Shown here: positions 9,216 to 17,555 of the stretch, piece by piece
Layout: every line of letters starts with the position of its first letter
How positions within the stretch are numbered: the stretch's first letter is position 1
Source of the DNA: Ignavibacteria bacterium
GTDB taxonomy: Bacteria; Bacteroidota; Ignavibacteria; Ignavibacteriales; SURF-24
Length of the DNA stretch: 64,000 nt
Assembly (NCBI GenBank): GCA_025612375.1
Contig: JAAXKN010000006.1
Span: 1-64,000 of the forward strand
Direction of reading: 5' to 3'
Program-made: the position numbers and the translations under genes
Notes under the pieces: model-generated
The model's input: only the letters and a program-made list of their open reading frames with translations
Told to the model about the DNA's origin: nothing
Database searches by the model: none

Positions 9216-9770
9216 TTAAACTTCCATTATCTCTTTTTCTTTATGTTTGATTATTTCGTCAATCAGGTTTGTATGATCATTTGTAAATTTCTGGATGTCC
9301 TGTTCCATATTCTTTAAGTCATCTTCTGAAATCTTCTTTTCCTTCTGTTCCTTCTTCAGGTGTTCGTTTGCATCCCTGCGGACGTTGCGGATAGCAACCT
9401 TGGCATCTTCACCCATCTTCTTAATTATCTTCATCAGGTCTTTTCTTCTTTCTTCAGTAAGCATGGGGATTGGGACCCTGATATTTGTACCATCACTTGA
9501 GGGATTCAGCCCAAGATCCGCAGTCATAATTGCCTTCTCAATTATCTGAACTGCCGAACGGTCCCAGGGGGTAATAGACAGAGTATGAGCATCCAGTACG
9601 GAGACGTTTGCCATCTGCTTCAAAGGGGTTAATGTGCCGTAGTAGTCCACTTTCACTCCATCCAGCAAAGCCGTAGTAGCCTTACCGGAACGGATCTTTG
9701 AAATCTCTGTTCTGAAGGCTTCAATCGATTTATCCATTCTCTGCCTGGCATCACTAATAGTTTGGTTCAT
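9216..9770 (-). CDS. frr: Ribosome recycling factor
   Basis: This factor splits post-termination ribosomes together with EF-G. The 184 residues are a full-length RRF: an N-terminal helix with MDKSIEAFRTEISKIRSGKA, the core beta motif VDYYGTLTPLKQMANVS near residue 45, and the C-terminal helical block RKDLMKIIKKMGEDAKVAIRN. It follows pyrH by 35 nt, the usual arrangement, and is closed by a terminator. Confidence 0.97.
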   Translation of the reverse strand: MNQTISDARQRMDKSIEAFRTEISKIRSGKATTALLDGVKVDYYGTLTPLKQMANVSVLDAHTLSITPWDRSAVQIIEKAIMTADLGLNPSSDGTNIRVPIPMLTEERRKDLMKIIKKMGEDAKVAIRNVRRDANEHLKKEQKEKKISEDDLKNMEQDIQKFTNDHTNLIDEIIKHKEKEIMEV

Positions 9771-9805
9771 GGTTTCCTCTGTATGTTGTTTAATGTTTAC
9801 TGTTT

Positions 9806-10522
9806 TTAATTACCGACTGTAGTACCTACCGATTCGCCCATCACAATTTTAAGAAGATTGTCCGGCTTATCCATATTAAATACAATAAGAGGCAGATCAT
9901 TTTCCTGGCAAAGACTTATGGCCGTAAGGTCCATTACCTTCAGCCTGTCTTTTAAGATATCCAGATAGGAGATAGTTTCAAACCTCAGTGCCGATGGATT
10001 TTTCTCCGGATCCGAGTCGAAAATTCCGTCAACGCGGGTGCCCTTGAGTATTGCATCGGCTTCAATTTCAACGGCCCTCAAGGTTGCCGCCGTATCAGTA
10101 GAGAAATATGGATGACCTGTTCCAGCTCCGAATATAACCACTCTTCCCTTCTCAAGGTGCCTGATTGCACGCCGCCTTATATAAGGCTCGGCTATCTCTT
10201 CCATGTGAATAGCAGTCATAAGCCTTGTATAGATCCCCTTATGTTCCATCGCGTTCTGAAGTGCAAGAGAATTAATAACTGTTGCAAGCATACCCATCTG
10301 GTCGCCTGTAACACGGTCAATCCCCTGCTCGCTTGCGCTCAGGCCTCTGTAAATATTTCCGCCGCCTATAACAATACCTATCTGAACACCAATATCGTGT
10401 ACCTTCTTAATTTCAGTAGAAAAGAAATCCAGGACCGCGGGGTCAATTCCGTGGCCCTTCTTTCCCATGAGCGATTCGCCGCTAAGTTTCAACAGCAGTC
10501 TTTTATATTTAAGCTTTGTCAT
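9806..10522 (-). CDS. pyrH: UMP kinase
   Basis: Bacterial UMP kinase phosphorylates UMP to UDP. The 238-residue protein belongs to the amino-acid kinase fold: KLSGESLMG at residues 13-21, [12 protein letters not shown] near 49, [15 protein letters not shown] near 133 and [12 protein letters not shown] near 165. The length is normal. It lies between tsf and frr, its standard neighbours, but a terminator hairpin stands between it and tsf. It may therefore be expressed partly by read-through or from its own promoter. Confidence 0.97.
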   Translation of the reverse strand: MTKLKYKRLLLKLSGESLMGKKGHGIDPAVLDFFSTEIKKVHDIGVQIGIVIGGGNIYRGLSASEQGIDRVTGDQMGMLATVINSLALQNAMEHKGIYTRLMTAIHMEEIAEPYIRRRAIRHLEKGRVVIFGAGTGHPYFSTDTAATLRAVEIEADAILKGTRVDGIFDSDPEKNPSALRFETISYLDILKDRLKVMDLTAISLCQENDLPLIVFNMDKPDNLLKIVMGESVGTTVGN

Positions 10523-10541
10523 ATTTCTCCGTCAATTTAAT

Positions 10542-10573
10542 AAAAAAAAAGGTCTTATTAAATAAGACCTTTT
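10542..10573 (-). terminator. Rho-independent terminator between tsf and pyrH
   Basis: The inverted repeat GGTCTTATT / AATAAGACC is flanked by A and T runs, giving a stem of up to 13 bp with a very tight loop and nine T on the minus strand. It lies directly after the tsf stop and may only partly stop transcription into pyrH. Confidence 0.85.
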
Positions 10574-10579
10574 AAGAAA

Positions 10580-11449
10580 TTACTTCTTTTCGTCACTCAA
10601 ATGATATCTGTGGAACAAAACGAGCCGTGCTTCAGTGGAGTACTTTTTGTTGTATTCCTTGAAGAGGTCACTGACCGCTTTCGTATTATCTTTTATAAAC
10701 GCCTGTTCATAGAGGCAGTTTTCCTGATAATACTTGTTCAGCTTACCCACAGCAATTTTCTCGAGAATCTGTTCCGGTTTGCCTTCTTTTCTTGAAAGCT
10801 CCTTGTAGATTTCGATTTCCTTATCAATAGTTTCCTTTGGAACTTCTTCCCTGTAGACGAAGCCCGGCTTCATAGCTGCAACCTGCATGGCAACATCTTT
10901 CATTATGCCAACCATTTCATTCAGGTCGCCCTGGCCGATCTTGTCGACGCGTACTAAAACACCAAGTTTTGAACCATGGTGCACATAGTCAACTACGGCG
11001 CCGTCAGCTGAGGTTTCAATAACAAAGCGTGTTACAGTGATCTTCTCTCCGATCTTTCCGATCAGGTTTTCAAGTTCCTGCGCTACTGCTTTGCCGTCGC
11101 TGCTGATTGAGAGCAATGCCTCTACGTTGGAAGGTTTATTTTTAACTATTGTATCAAGAACAAACTTTGCAAAGTTCTGGAAGTCATCACTCTTGGCCAC
11201 AAAGTCAGTTTCGCAGTTAACTTCTACCATTACGGCAGTCTTCTTGTCGTCTGAAACGTAAGTAAGCACAAGGCCTTCGTTAGCTGTTCTTTCAGCTCTC
11301 TTTGCTGCAACAGAAGCACCTTTCTTTCTGAGGACTTCAATTGCCTTGTCGAAATCGCCGGCGGCTTCGGTAAGGGCTTTCTTGCAGTCCATCATACCTG
11401 CACCGGTTTTTTCTCTCAATGATTTGACTTGTTCTGCACTAATTTCCAT
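10580..11449 (-). CDS. tsf: Translation elongation factor Ts
   Basis: EF-Ts exchanges GDP for GTP on EF-Tu. The 289-residue protein opens with the UBA-like domain and signature LREKTGAGMMDCKKAL (residues 11-26), has a second family signature ETDFVAKSDDFQNFA near residue 80, and two core domains after it. The protein is of normal length. It starts 2 nt after the rpsB stop, so the pair is surely co-transcribed. A hairpin terminator follows. Confidence 0.97.
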   Translation of the reverse strand: MEISAEQVKSLREKTGAGMMDCKKALTEAAGDFDKAIEVLRKKGASVAAKRAERTANEGLVLTYVSDDKKTAVMVEVNCETDFVAKSDDFQNFAKFVLDTIVKNKPSNVEALLSISSDGKAVAQELENLIGKIGEKITVTRFVIETSADGAVVDYVHHGSKLGVLVRVDKIGQGDLNEMVGIMKDVAMQVAAMKPGFVYREEVPKETIDKEIEIYKELSRKEGKPEQILEKIAVGKLNKYYQENCLYEQAFIKDNTKAVSDLFKEYNKKYSTEARLVLFHRYHLSDEKK

Positions 11450-11451
11450 AA

Positions 11452-12297
11452 TTACCTTTTCCTTGATTCGGTTTCTTTATTAGGACGTCTGTCGCGTCTT
11501 GGTTCTCTGGCCGGTCTGGCGTCTTTTACTGTTTCCTTGGCTTCAACTTCTTCCTCGCCGCGTTCTTTTCTCTGTCTTTCCTTTTCGGCTGCTTCCTGGG
11601 CTCTGAGTTCCTTGGCTTTTCCAAGTCCTTCAACCACAGCATCAGCCATAACCTTAGTGATCAGTTCAATTGTCTTGACTGCATCATCATTGGCAGGAAT
11701 TACATAATCAGCAACATCAGGATCGCAGTTGGTATCCACGATAGCAAAGATCGGGATATTGAGCCTGATGGCTTCCTGTACGGCAATTGCCTCTTTTTTG
11801 ATATCAACGACAAAAAGTGCGCCTGGCAGCTTTGTCATTGTTTCCACACCGTCGAGTACTTTTCTTAATTTATCTTTTTCCCTTGAAAGGAAAAGTCTTT
11901 CTTTTTTGGTAATCTTGTCAAAAGTACCGTCGTTTTCCATCTTTTCGATGTTTGTAAGGCGTTTGATACTTTTGCGAATAGTTGAGAAGTTTGTGAGCAT
12001 GCCGCCCAGCCATCTTTCACTGACCCAGTTCTGTTCGCATCTTTTAGCTTCATTGGCTATGATGTGCTTTGCCTGTTTCTTTGTGCCGACGAACATTACT
12101 TTCTTTCCTTCGGCTACAAGTTTGGTCATGCTTTCAGCGGCATCGTTGATTAAAGTTTTGGTTTTCTTTAAGTCTATGATGTGAATCCCGTTTTTTTCCA
12201 TAAAGATATATGGTTTCATTTTGGGATTCCAGCGGCGGGTCAAATGCCCGAAATGAGCACCTGCCTCGATCAGTTCGGTTAAATCGATGTTCTTCAT
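11452..12297 (-). CDS. rpsB: 30S ribosomal protein S2 with charged C-terminal extension
   Basis: S2 binds the 30S body and is needed for S1 attachment. Residues 1-228 are a regular S2, with [20 protein letters not shown] near residue 13, [13 protein letters not shown] near 97 and [12 protein letters not shown] near 181. Residues 229-281 form a highly charged tail rich in Arg, Glu and Lys, longer than in E. coli. It is followed at once by tsf. The 130 bp ahead of it could hold an S2-type autoregulatory leader, but I see no convincing structure there. Confidence 0.97.
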   Translation of the reverse strand: MKNIDLTELIEAGAHFGHLTRRWNPKMKPYIFMEKNGIHIIDLKKTKTLINDAAESMTKLVAEGKKVMFVGTKKQAKHIIANEAKRCEQNWVSERWLGGMLTNFSTIRKSIKRLTNIEKMENDGTFDKITKKERLFLSREKDKLRKVLDGVETMTKLPGALFVVDIKKEAIAVQEAIRLNIPIFAIVDTNCDPDVADYVIPANDDAVKTIELITKVMADAVVEGLGKAKELRAQEAAEKERQRKERGEEEVEAKETVKDARPAREPRRDRRPNKETESRKR

Positions 12298-12427
12298 TTG
12301 CTAGTTCCTGTTTTACTTCTACTTTTTTCATCTTCACCTAAATCCCTTTTCATGCGGGACACAGTCGGCAAATCCAAAAGTATGAATAGTTAATAAAAAA
12401 TTGTTTTCTGCCAGGTTGTAAGAGAGA

Positions 12428-12814
12428 TTATCTCTTAGAGAACTGGAATCTCTTTCTTGCCTTAGGTCTGCCGTACTTCTTACGTTCAACCATTCTGGGG
12501 TCACGTGTCAGATAGCCTTCAGCCTTCATTGCCGGACGGTATTCAGGATTAATTGCTTCCAAAGCTCTTGCAATACCCAACCTGACAGCCTGTGCCTGCC
12601 CTGTTGTACCGCCGCCCTGAACGTTGGCAATGACATCATATTTGCCCAGTGTATCTGTGACCTTAAATGGGGCTAAGATATCATCCCTGTGTGTTTCAAG
12701 GGAGAAAGCACGTTCAAATTCCTTGTCGTTAACGGTAATTTTTCCATTACCATTTCTTAAAATAACCCTGGCAACTGCGGTTTTTCTACGACCGACGTAA
12801 ATGTTATCCACCAT
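12428..12814 (-). CDS. rpsI: 30S ribosomal protein S9
   Basis: The 128-residue protein is a full-length S9: [19 protein letters not shown] at residues 8-26, [19 protein letters not shown] near residue 66, and the basic C-terminal tail [18 protein letters not shown], whose end reaches toward the P-site tRNA. It follows rplM by 13 nt, the conserved L13-S9 pair. Confidence 0.98.
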   Translation of the reverse strand: MVDNIYVGRRKTAVARVILRNGNGKITVNDKEFERAFSLETHRDDILAPFKVTDTLGKYDVIANVQGGGTTGQAQAVRLGIARALEAINPEYRPAMKAEGYLTRDPRMVERKKYGRPKARKRFQFSKR

Positions 12815-12827
12815 TAAATAACTCCAA

Positions 12828-13268
12828 TTATAAACTTAATGTCTCTGGTTTCTGAGCTTCATGCGGATGTTTTTCGCCCGCATATACTTTAAGCTTCTTT
12901 ATTAATTTCTTGCCTAATCTGTTCTTCGGGAGCATCCCTTTAACAGCATGCTGAATGACAAATTCAGGATCTTTCTGTACTAATTCCTCAAAACTTCTGA
13001 TTTTAGCACCGCCTGGATATCCTGAGTAATGGAAGTATGTTTTCTGCAACTCCCTTTTGCCAGTCATCTTAACCTGATCGGCATTGACGACAACTACGAA
13101 ATCACCCGTGTCGGCATTAGGAGTGAAGATTGCCTTTTCCTTGCCTCTGATAACGCGGGCTATCCTGGCTGCCAATCTGCCTAAGACCTGATCCTTGGCA
13201 TCTACTACGTACCATTTTTTAGCAGCGTTCTCTGTGCTGATAAATCTGGTCATTTTTTCTTGTTTCAC
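12828..13268 (-). CDS. rplM: 50S ribosomal protein L13
   Basis: L13 is an early 50S assembly protein. The 146 residues include [20 protein letters not shown] near residue 18, [17 protein letters not shown] near 54 and [19 protein letters not shown] near 111. The start is a GTG at 13268: a strong GGAGGAG ribosome binding site stands six nt before it, while the first ATG lies 15 nt further in and is too far from that site. It leads the rplM-rpsI-rpsB-tsf run. Confidence 0.97.
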   Translation of the reverse strand: MKQEKMTRFISTENAAKKWYVVDAKDQVLGRLAARIARVIRGKEKAIFTPNADTGDFVVVVNADQVKMTGKRELQKTYFHYSGYPGGAKIRSFEELVQKDPEFVIQHAVKGMLPKNRLGKKLIKKLKVYAGEKHPHEAQKPETLSL

Positions 13269-13313
13269 TTAATTCTCCTCCGAATCAACTATTTTTTCCC
13301 AATAAAGGTCTTA

Positions 13314-13342
13314 AAGTTAACTCTATCTTAAAACAAAGTCAA
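13314..13342 (-). promoter_or_regulatory. Candidate sigma-70-type promoter for rplM operon
   Basis: On the minus strand TTGACT (13342-13337) stands 17 bp before TAACTT (13319-13314), about 45 bp ahead of the rplM start. The -35 matches the consensus at five of six positions; the -10 is weaker. The position fits, but this is judged by eye only. Confidence 0.5.
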
Positions 13343-13430
13343 GAAAGAGGGGAAGAATTTTCTATAAAATCTTTAGTTTTGAGCCTTTTTCCCAAATTTT
13401 TCCCCTTTTTTCAGGCTTTATTAAGCCCCA

Positions 13431-14123
13431 TTATTTCCTTTCGCGCCCGGTTCTCTGGCTACCTTCTGTCCTTTTGTAGTCCTCCGGGATCTCAAAATAT
13501 TTGCTGTCTACCGATTCCTTTTTTACGTCTTTTACCTCAAGACGGTTGATCTCATCTCCGTTTAAGTCCTTTTGTATGACTAAAAGCGGGAAAAAGCCTC
13601 CTGCCGTCACCTTCTGAAACCACCCCGGATAGCTTGAGGAATCCTCATTCTGGAAGAAAATGAAGTTGCCCAGTTCCTGAGTGCTCCAGAGCTCAATTTC
13701 GCCGCTGTTGGTCTTAACGGTCCACTTTGCGGCCTTATGGCCCAGTATGTCTTTTTCATCAGAAGTTTTTGTTATCCTGCTGTCAAGATTTTCCCTGCGG
13801 CTTAATTCATTCAATTTGTTCGTGATATTAAGGTCTTTTTCCACATAAGTCTTCCTTGAGGGCATAAGTATAAACATCTTATCGTTCTTAAAGATCACCG
13901 TTCCCTGAAGTGGAAGGCTGGTCTGCTTACCGGCATTATCCCCCATCTCAACCCTTGCCATATCACCTTTGGCGTAGTACTTAATGTCGTTATCGGATTT
14001 TTTTCCCTTTATAGTCATCTCAACAGTACCCTCGAATTTTTCATCCTGTGCAAGAATGCTGCTTAATCCACCTGGTGCCAGCAGGATGCTCACGGCAAAA
14101 AATAACATCGTTACTTTTTTCAT
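13431..14123 (-). CDS. Secreted DUF4412-like protein
   Basis: I place the start at the ATG at 14123, giving 230 residues, because it has an AGGGA site eight nt upstream and begins a clean signal peptide (MKKVTMLFF, cleavage near ILAQD). An earlier in-frame ATG at 14150 has no ribosome binding site. The mature part resembles the DUF4412 family (FEGTVEMTIKGKK, YYAKGDMARVEMG, LGHKAAKWTVKT). The function of the family is unknown; it is likely periplasmic or lipid-facing, similar in style to outer-membrane lipoprotein carriers. The gene sits between the ribosomal operon and a TonB-like gene and has no firm terminator after it. Confidence 0.75.
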   Translation of the reverse strand: MKKVTMLFFAVSILLAPGGLSSILAQDEKFEGTVEMTIKGKKSDNDIKYYAKGDMARVEMGDNAGKQTSLPLQGTVIFKNDKMFILMPSRKTYVEKDLNITNKLNELSRRENLDSRITKTSDEKDILGHKAAKWTVKTNSGEIELWSTQELGNFIFFQNEDSSSYPGWFQKVTAGGFFPLLVIQKDLNGDEINRLEVKDVKKESVDSKYFEIPEDYKRTEGSQRTGRERK

Positions 14124-14214
14124 TGCTACAATCCCTGTAATTTTTTCCATTTAATTAAAGTTAGATGAAATTAAATAATTTTCAATGGAATTTTACAAAC
14201 TTTTCATCAGTGTG

Positions 14215-15126
14215 CTAAAAAAGAGAGTTTCCGAAACGGAAGGACCTGACCATGGCAAAGAAAACGGGCTGGAACTGCCTGAAGGCCTCATGCCCCTGCA
14301 TGATAAGCTTTATGGAATAATCCTCGTCATCGCCTGTCCTGATGTAAATTGTCTGCGAGACCTGGCCTTCAAGTTCCTCGGGATCGTTATAATAGCCTGA
14401 AAAACGCCCGAAGTCATACTTATATCTGTACTGATCGGGATTAAAAATATATTTCTCCACAACTTCAACATGAATATAGGGCGGCGGATTGTAGCTCCCA
14501 ATTGAGGCCCAGAATGTAATTCCGTCAAGCTTTCTTCTTCTCTGCTGGTCCATATAAACCCAGCCTGAAGGATATTTCATACTGACCTTCAGTGTAGGTT
14601 CCTGATACATCTGGCTTAAGCCTGTTGAATCAAAGCCCCCTGAATTCATATTATAATATCCCCCGGCCTGAGCGGAGGTGCCGCTAAGGCTCCTGTTGCC
14701 CAGACTCCTTTCTGAAGGAGCGCTTTCTTTTACTTCCCTGCCGTCCTTACCTGCCTTTACTGTTTCCTTATCGGGCTGCTTTGAAGTCTTTGACTCAGGA
14801 AGAGATTCCTTATCTTTAGTTTTCATTTCCTCAGGATATTTTGTATCCTCAGGAGCCTTTTCTTCCTGAAGAGCTTTTCCTTCAGGCATCAAATTTTCAG
14901 CATTAAGGCTTCCTCCCTGAGCCCCTTTTGGCGAAACCATATCAACATAGTATCCTCCATAAGAACTGCCGGAAGCGTTCTCGGCTATTCTCATTAAAAT
15001 GACAAACCCGAAAAATAAGGTAAAATGCAGGATTACCGAGGCTATCGTGCTGTAAAGGTCCACCGGGCGCCCCCCGGGCTCGTCTGAACTATGTTCTTTT
15101 GATTTAATCATCATGCAATTATACAA
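14215..15126 (-). CDS. Membrane-anchored TonB/TolA-like protein with unrecognised C-terminal domain
   Basis: The 303-residue protein has a short cytosolic N-terminus, one membrane helix (about residues 28-46, ASVILHFTLFFGFVILM), and the YYVDMVSP stretch that often follows the helix in TonB/TolA-like proteins. Residues 65-135 form a Lys/Glu/Pro-rich linker. The last 120 residues (from KVSMKYPSGWVYMDQQRRRK) form a separate globular domain that does not look like the TonB C-terminal domain; its start vaguely recalls PsbP/Mog1-type folds. I infer a periplasm-spanning role but cannot name a partner. Other starts at Met5 or Met6 are possible. Confidence 0.65.
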   Translation of the reverse strand: MYNCMMIKSKEHSSDEPGGRPVDLYSTIASVILHFTLFFGFVILMRIAENASGSSYGGYYVDMVSPKGAQGGSLNAENLMPEGKALQEEKAPEDTKYPEEMKTKDKESLPESKTSKQPDKETVKAGKDGREVKESAPSERSLGNRSLSGTSAQAGGYYNMNSGGFDSTGLSQMYQEPTLKVSMKYPSGWVYMDQQRRRKLDGITFWASIGSYNPPPYIHVEVVEKYIFNPDQYRYKYDFGRFSGYYNDPEELEGQVSQTIYIRTGDDEDYSIKLIMQGHEAFRQFQPVFFAMVRSFRFGNSLF

Positions 15127-15298
15127 AAAACGTGAATGACTTTCAGTGACATTAGCTTAACACACCTCAATTAAACATCTGGATCCGGTGCCTTGTTTCC
15201 CGGGAAGTCATTCTCTGTAAACGGTTTAATAATTTTTTTTGAGAATTCCGCAAAATTGTTAATTTTAAGGTTGTACTTACAAAAACTTGGATTTTATT

Positions 15299-16336
15299 AT
15301 GAGATTTCTTGTAACCGGCGGGGCCGGCTTTCTTGGTATTAACCTCGTGCGCTACCTTTTAGAGAAAAATGAGGAAGTAACTTCACTCGACATAGCGGAG
15401 TTTAACTACAAAGACGTTACGGATAAAATAAATGTAGTACGAGGGGACATCAGAAATAAAGATGACGTAAAACGCGCAATGCAGGGGGTTGATATTGTAG
15501 TTCACACTGCTGCCGCCCTGCCCCTTTATACAAAAGATGATATATATTCAACCGATGTAGAAGGAACAAGGCTCCTGCTTGCGACCGCCCTGGAACATGG
15601 CGTAAAGAGGTTCATACATATTTCATCTACCGCCGTCTACGGTATACCGGACCATCACCCGATTTTTGAAAGTGACAGGCTCGAAGGCGTCGGCCCGTAC
15701 GGGCAGGCAAAGATTGAAGCTGAAAATGAATGCCTGAAGTTCCGTGAAAAAGGGATGTGCGTCCCGGTCCTCCGCCCGAAATCATTTATCGGACCCGAGC
15801 GACTGGGAGTGTTTGCGCTTTTTTACGACTGGGCCAAGAGCGGCAAGGGCTTCCCGATGATCGGTAAAGGAAATAACCGCTACCAGCTTCTGGACGTTGA
15901 AGACCTTTGCGACGCTATCTACAGCTGCTCGGAACTCCCTGAGAACGTTGTCAATGATACTTTTAATATAGGGGCAAAAGAGTTTACAACCATGAGGGAA
16001 GACTATCAGGCGGTGCTGGATTATGCGGGCTTTGGAAAAAAAATTGTTGGTTTGCCCGAAAAACCTGTTATATTTGCACTGAAATTTTTGGAATTTCTTA
16101 AGCTTTCACCCTTGTATAAATGGGTTTACGAGACGGCATCAAAAGATTCCTTCGTCTCAATTGAAAAAGCAGAAAGGCTCCTCGGCTTCAGGCCGAAATA
16201 TTCAAACAAGGATGCCCTCATCAGAAATTATAAATGGTACCTCGATAATCTGGAAACCTTTAAGGGCCAGTCGGGTGTTTCACACAGAGTTCCCTGGAAG
16301 CAGGGGGTGCTGAAAGTAGCAAAGCAGTTCTTCTAA
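15299..16336 (+). CDS. NAD-dependent epimerase/dehydratase (extended SDR)
   Basis: The protein is a short-chain dehydrogenase/reductase of the extended type, the group that includes sugar-nucleotide epimerases and 3-beta-hydroxysteroid dehydrogenase-like enzymes. The Rossmann motif [10 protein letters not shown] comes at the very start and the active-site YxxxK is YGQAK in [11 protein letters not shown]. The reading frame also opens at a TTG at 15287, but the ATG at 15299 puts the beta-strand MRFLVTGG in the usual place, so I use it (345 residues). The substrate is not known. It is transcribed away from the TonB-like gene and is followed by the deoxyhypusine synthase-like gene 86 nt later. 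Confidence 0.85.
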   Translation: MRFLVTGGAGFLGINLVRYLLEKNEEVTSLDIAEFNYKDVTDKINVVRGDIRNKDDVKRAMQGVDIVVHTAAALPLYTKDDIYSTDVEGTRLLLATALEHGVKRFIHISSTAVYGIPDHHPIFESDRLEGVGPYGQAKIEAENECLKFREKGMCVPVLRPKSFIGPERLGVFALFYDWAKSGKGFPMIGKGNNRYQLLDVEDLCDAIYSCSELPENVVNDTFNIGAKEFTTMREDYQAVLDYAGFGKKIVGLPEKPVIFALKFLEFLKLSPLYKWVYETASKDSFVSIEKAERLLGFRPKYSNKDALIRNYKWYLDNLETFKGQSGVSHRVPWKQGVLKVAKQFF

Positions 16337-16422
16337 AGACCTCAGAGATGCTAAATTATCCCCTGTAGAATTAGGATTTTTCTATTATATTAGTAAGTAA
16401 AAAAAAGGAGAAAAAAGAAAAA

Positions 16423-17466
16423 ATGGCAGAGAAAAAAGACTATCTCAAAGAAACAATTCAACACTTCGACATAAAGCAAAACAACGTGGTTCCGATCGTG
16501 GAAGCTATGGAGAAAATGGCTTTCTCAGCACGCGACCTTAACCGCGCAGCCAGAATATACGACATGATGCTGAAGGAAAAGGACTGCACAGTATTCCTTA
16601 CACTGGCTGGAAGTATATTCTCGGCAGGGCTTAAGAAAGTTGTCTTTGACCTCGTCAATAACAACATGGTCGATGCCATTGTTTCTACGGGTGCTCTGAT
16701 CGTGGATCAGGACTTTTTCGAAGCACTTGGCTTCAAGCATTACATCGGTACCAAGTGGGTTAACGACAACGAAATGAGAGATCTCGCAATTGACAGAATT
16801 TATGATACTTTCATCGACGAAGATGAATTAAGAATTTGCGACGAAACCATTGGCAAAATTGCCGACTCTCTTGAACCGCGCCCTTATTCTTCACGTGAAT
16901 TCATCTATGAAATGGGCCGCTACCTGGAAAACAACGGCGGGCCAAAGTGCGATGATTCTGTGGTCTACGCAGCTTACAAGAAAAATGTTCCGATCTTTGT
17001 TCCTGCTTTCAGTGACTGCTCTGCAGGCTTCGGATTTGTAATGCATCAGACAAAAAACCCCGACAAGCACGTTTCCATCGACTCAGCAAAGGATTTTCTT
17101 GAACTTACACAGGTCAAGATGAGTTCAAAGGAAAGCTCAATTTTCATGATCGGCGGCGGTGTTCCGAAAAACTTCACACAGGATATTGTTGTGGCTGCAG
17201 ACATCCTTCAGGGATCGGCCCCGATGCACAAGTATGCTGTTCAGATTACAGTTGCAGATGAACGTGACGGAGCACTTTCAGGTTCGACCCTCAAAGAAGC
17301 CAGCTCATGGGGCAAAGTTGAAACCACTTACGAGCAGATGGTTTATGCAGAGGCTACAATTGCAATGCCTTTAATTACAGGCTACGCATACCACAAAGGC
17401 TCATGGAAAGAAAGAAAGCCAAAAGAACACCAGAAGCTTTTTATGAAGCAGCCCCAGCAAGCCTAA
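16423..17466 (+). CDS. Deoxyhypusine synthase-like protein
   Basis: The 347 residues align along their length with the deoxyhypusine synthase family: AGSIFSAGLKKVVFDLV near residue 62, STGALIVDQDFFEALG near 88, ECSAGFG-like SDCSAGFGFV near 200, and the active-site block SSWGK, in which Lys298 (codon 17314-17316) matches the lysine that forms the enzyme-butylamine intermediate. In eukaryotes and archaea the target is eIF5A, which bacteria lack. Bacterial relatives are therefore expected to move the aminobutyl group of spermidine to a small amine, as in homospermidine synthesis and related polyamine routes. That role is inferred. The ribosome binding site GGAG stands 12 nt from the ATG, and a strong terminator follows. 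Confidence 0.85.
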   Translation: MAEKKDYLKETIQHFDIKQNNVVPIVEAMEKMAFSARDLNRAARIYDMMLKEKDCTVFLTLAGSIFSAGLKKVVFDLVNNNMVDAIVSTGALIVDQDFFEALGFKHYIGTKWVNDNEMRDLAIDRIYDTFIDEDELRICDETIGKIADSLEPRPYSSREFIYEMGRYLENNGGPKCDDSVVYAAYKKNVPIFVPAFSDCSAGFGFVMHQTKNPDKHVSIDSAKDFLELTQVKMSSKESSIFMIGGGVPKNFTQDIVVAADILQGSAPMHKYAVQITVADERDGALSGSTLKEASSWGKVETTYEQMVYAEATIAMPLITGYAYHKGSWKERKPKEHQKLFMKQPQQA

Positions 17467-17489
17467 GTTAAAAGACTCTCAAAACGACA

Positions 17490-17526
17490 AAGGCACATCC
17501 CTCAAAAAGTGATGTGCCTTTTTTAT
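17490..17526 (+). terminator. Rho-independent terminator after the deoxyhypusine synthase-like gene
   Basis: A 10-bp stem (AAGGCACATC at 17490-17499 with GATGTGCCTT at 17511-17520) runs into a T-rich tract. It lies between two convergent genes and could also slow transcripts from the other side. Confidence 0.88.
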
Positions 17527-17555
17527 TTTCCTGACCTCGGACGCTGGACTCGGAA

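Noticed and set aside
13395-13430. Terminator after the DUF4412-like gene
   Set aside because: The GGGCTT/AAGCCT stem is only six pairs and is followed by A and G, not T, on the minus strand.
16423-17466. A bacterial hypusine pathway
   Set aside because: Nothing like eIF5A or deoxyhypusine hydroxylase is in the window, and bacteria lack eIF5A.
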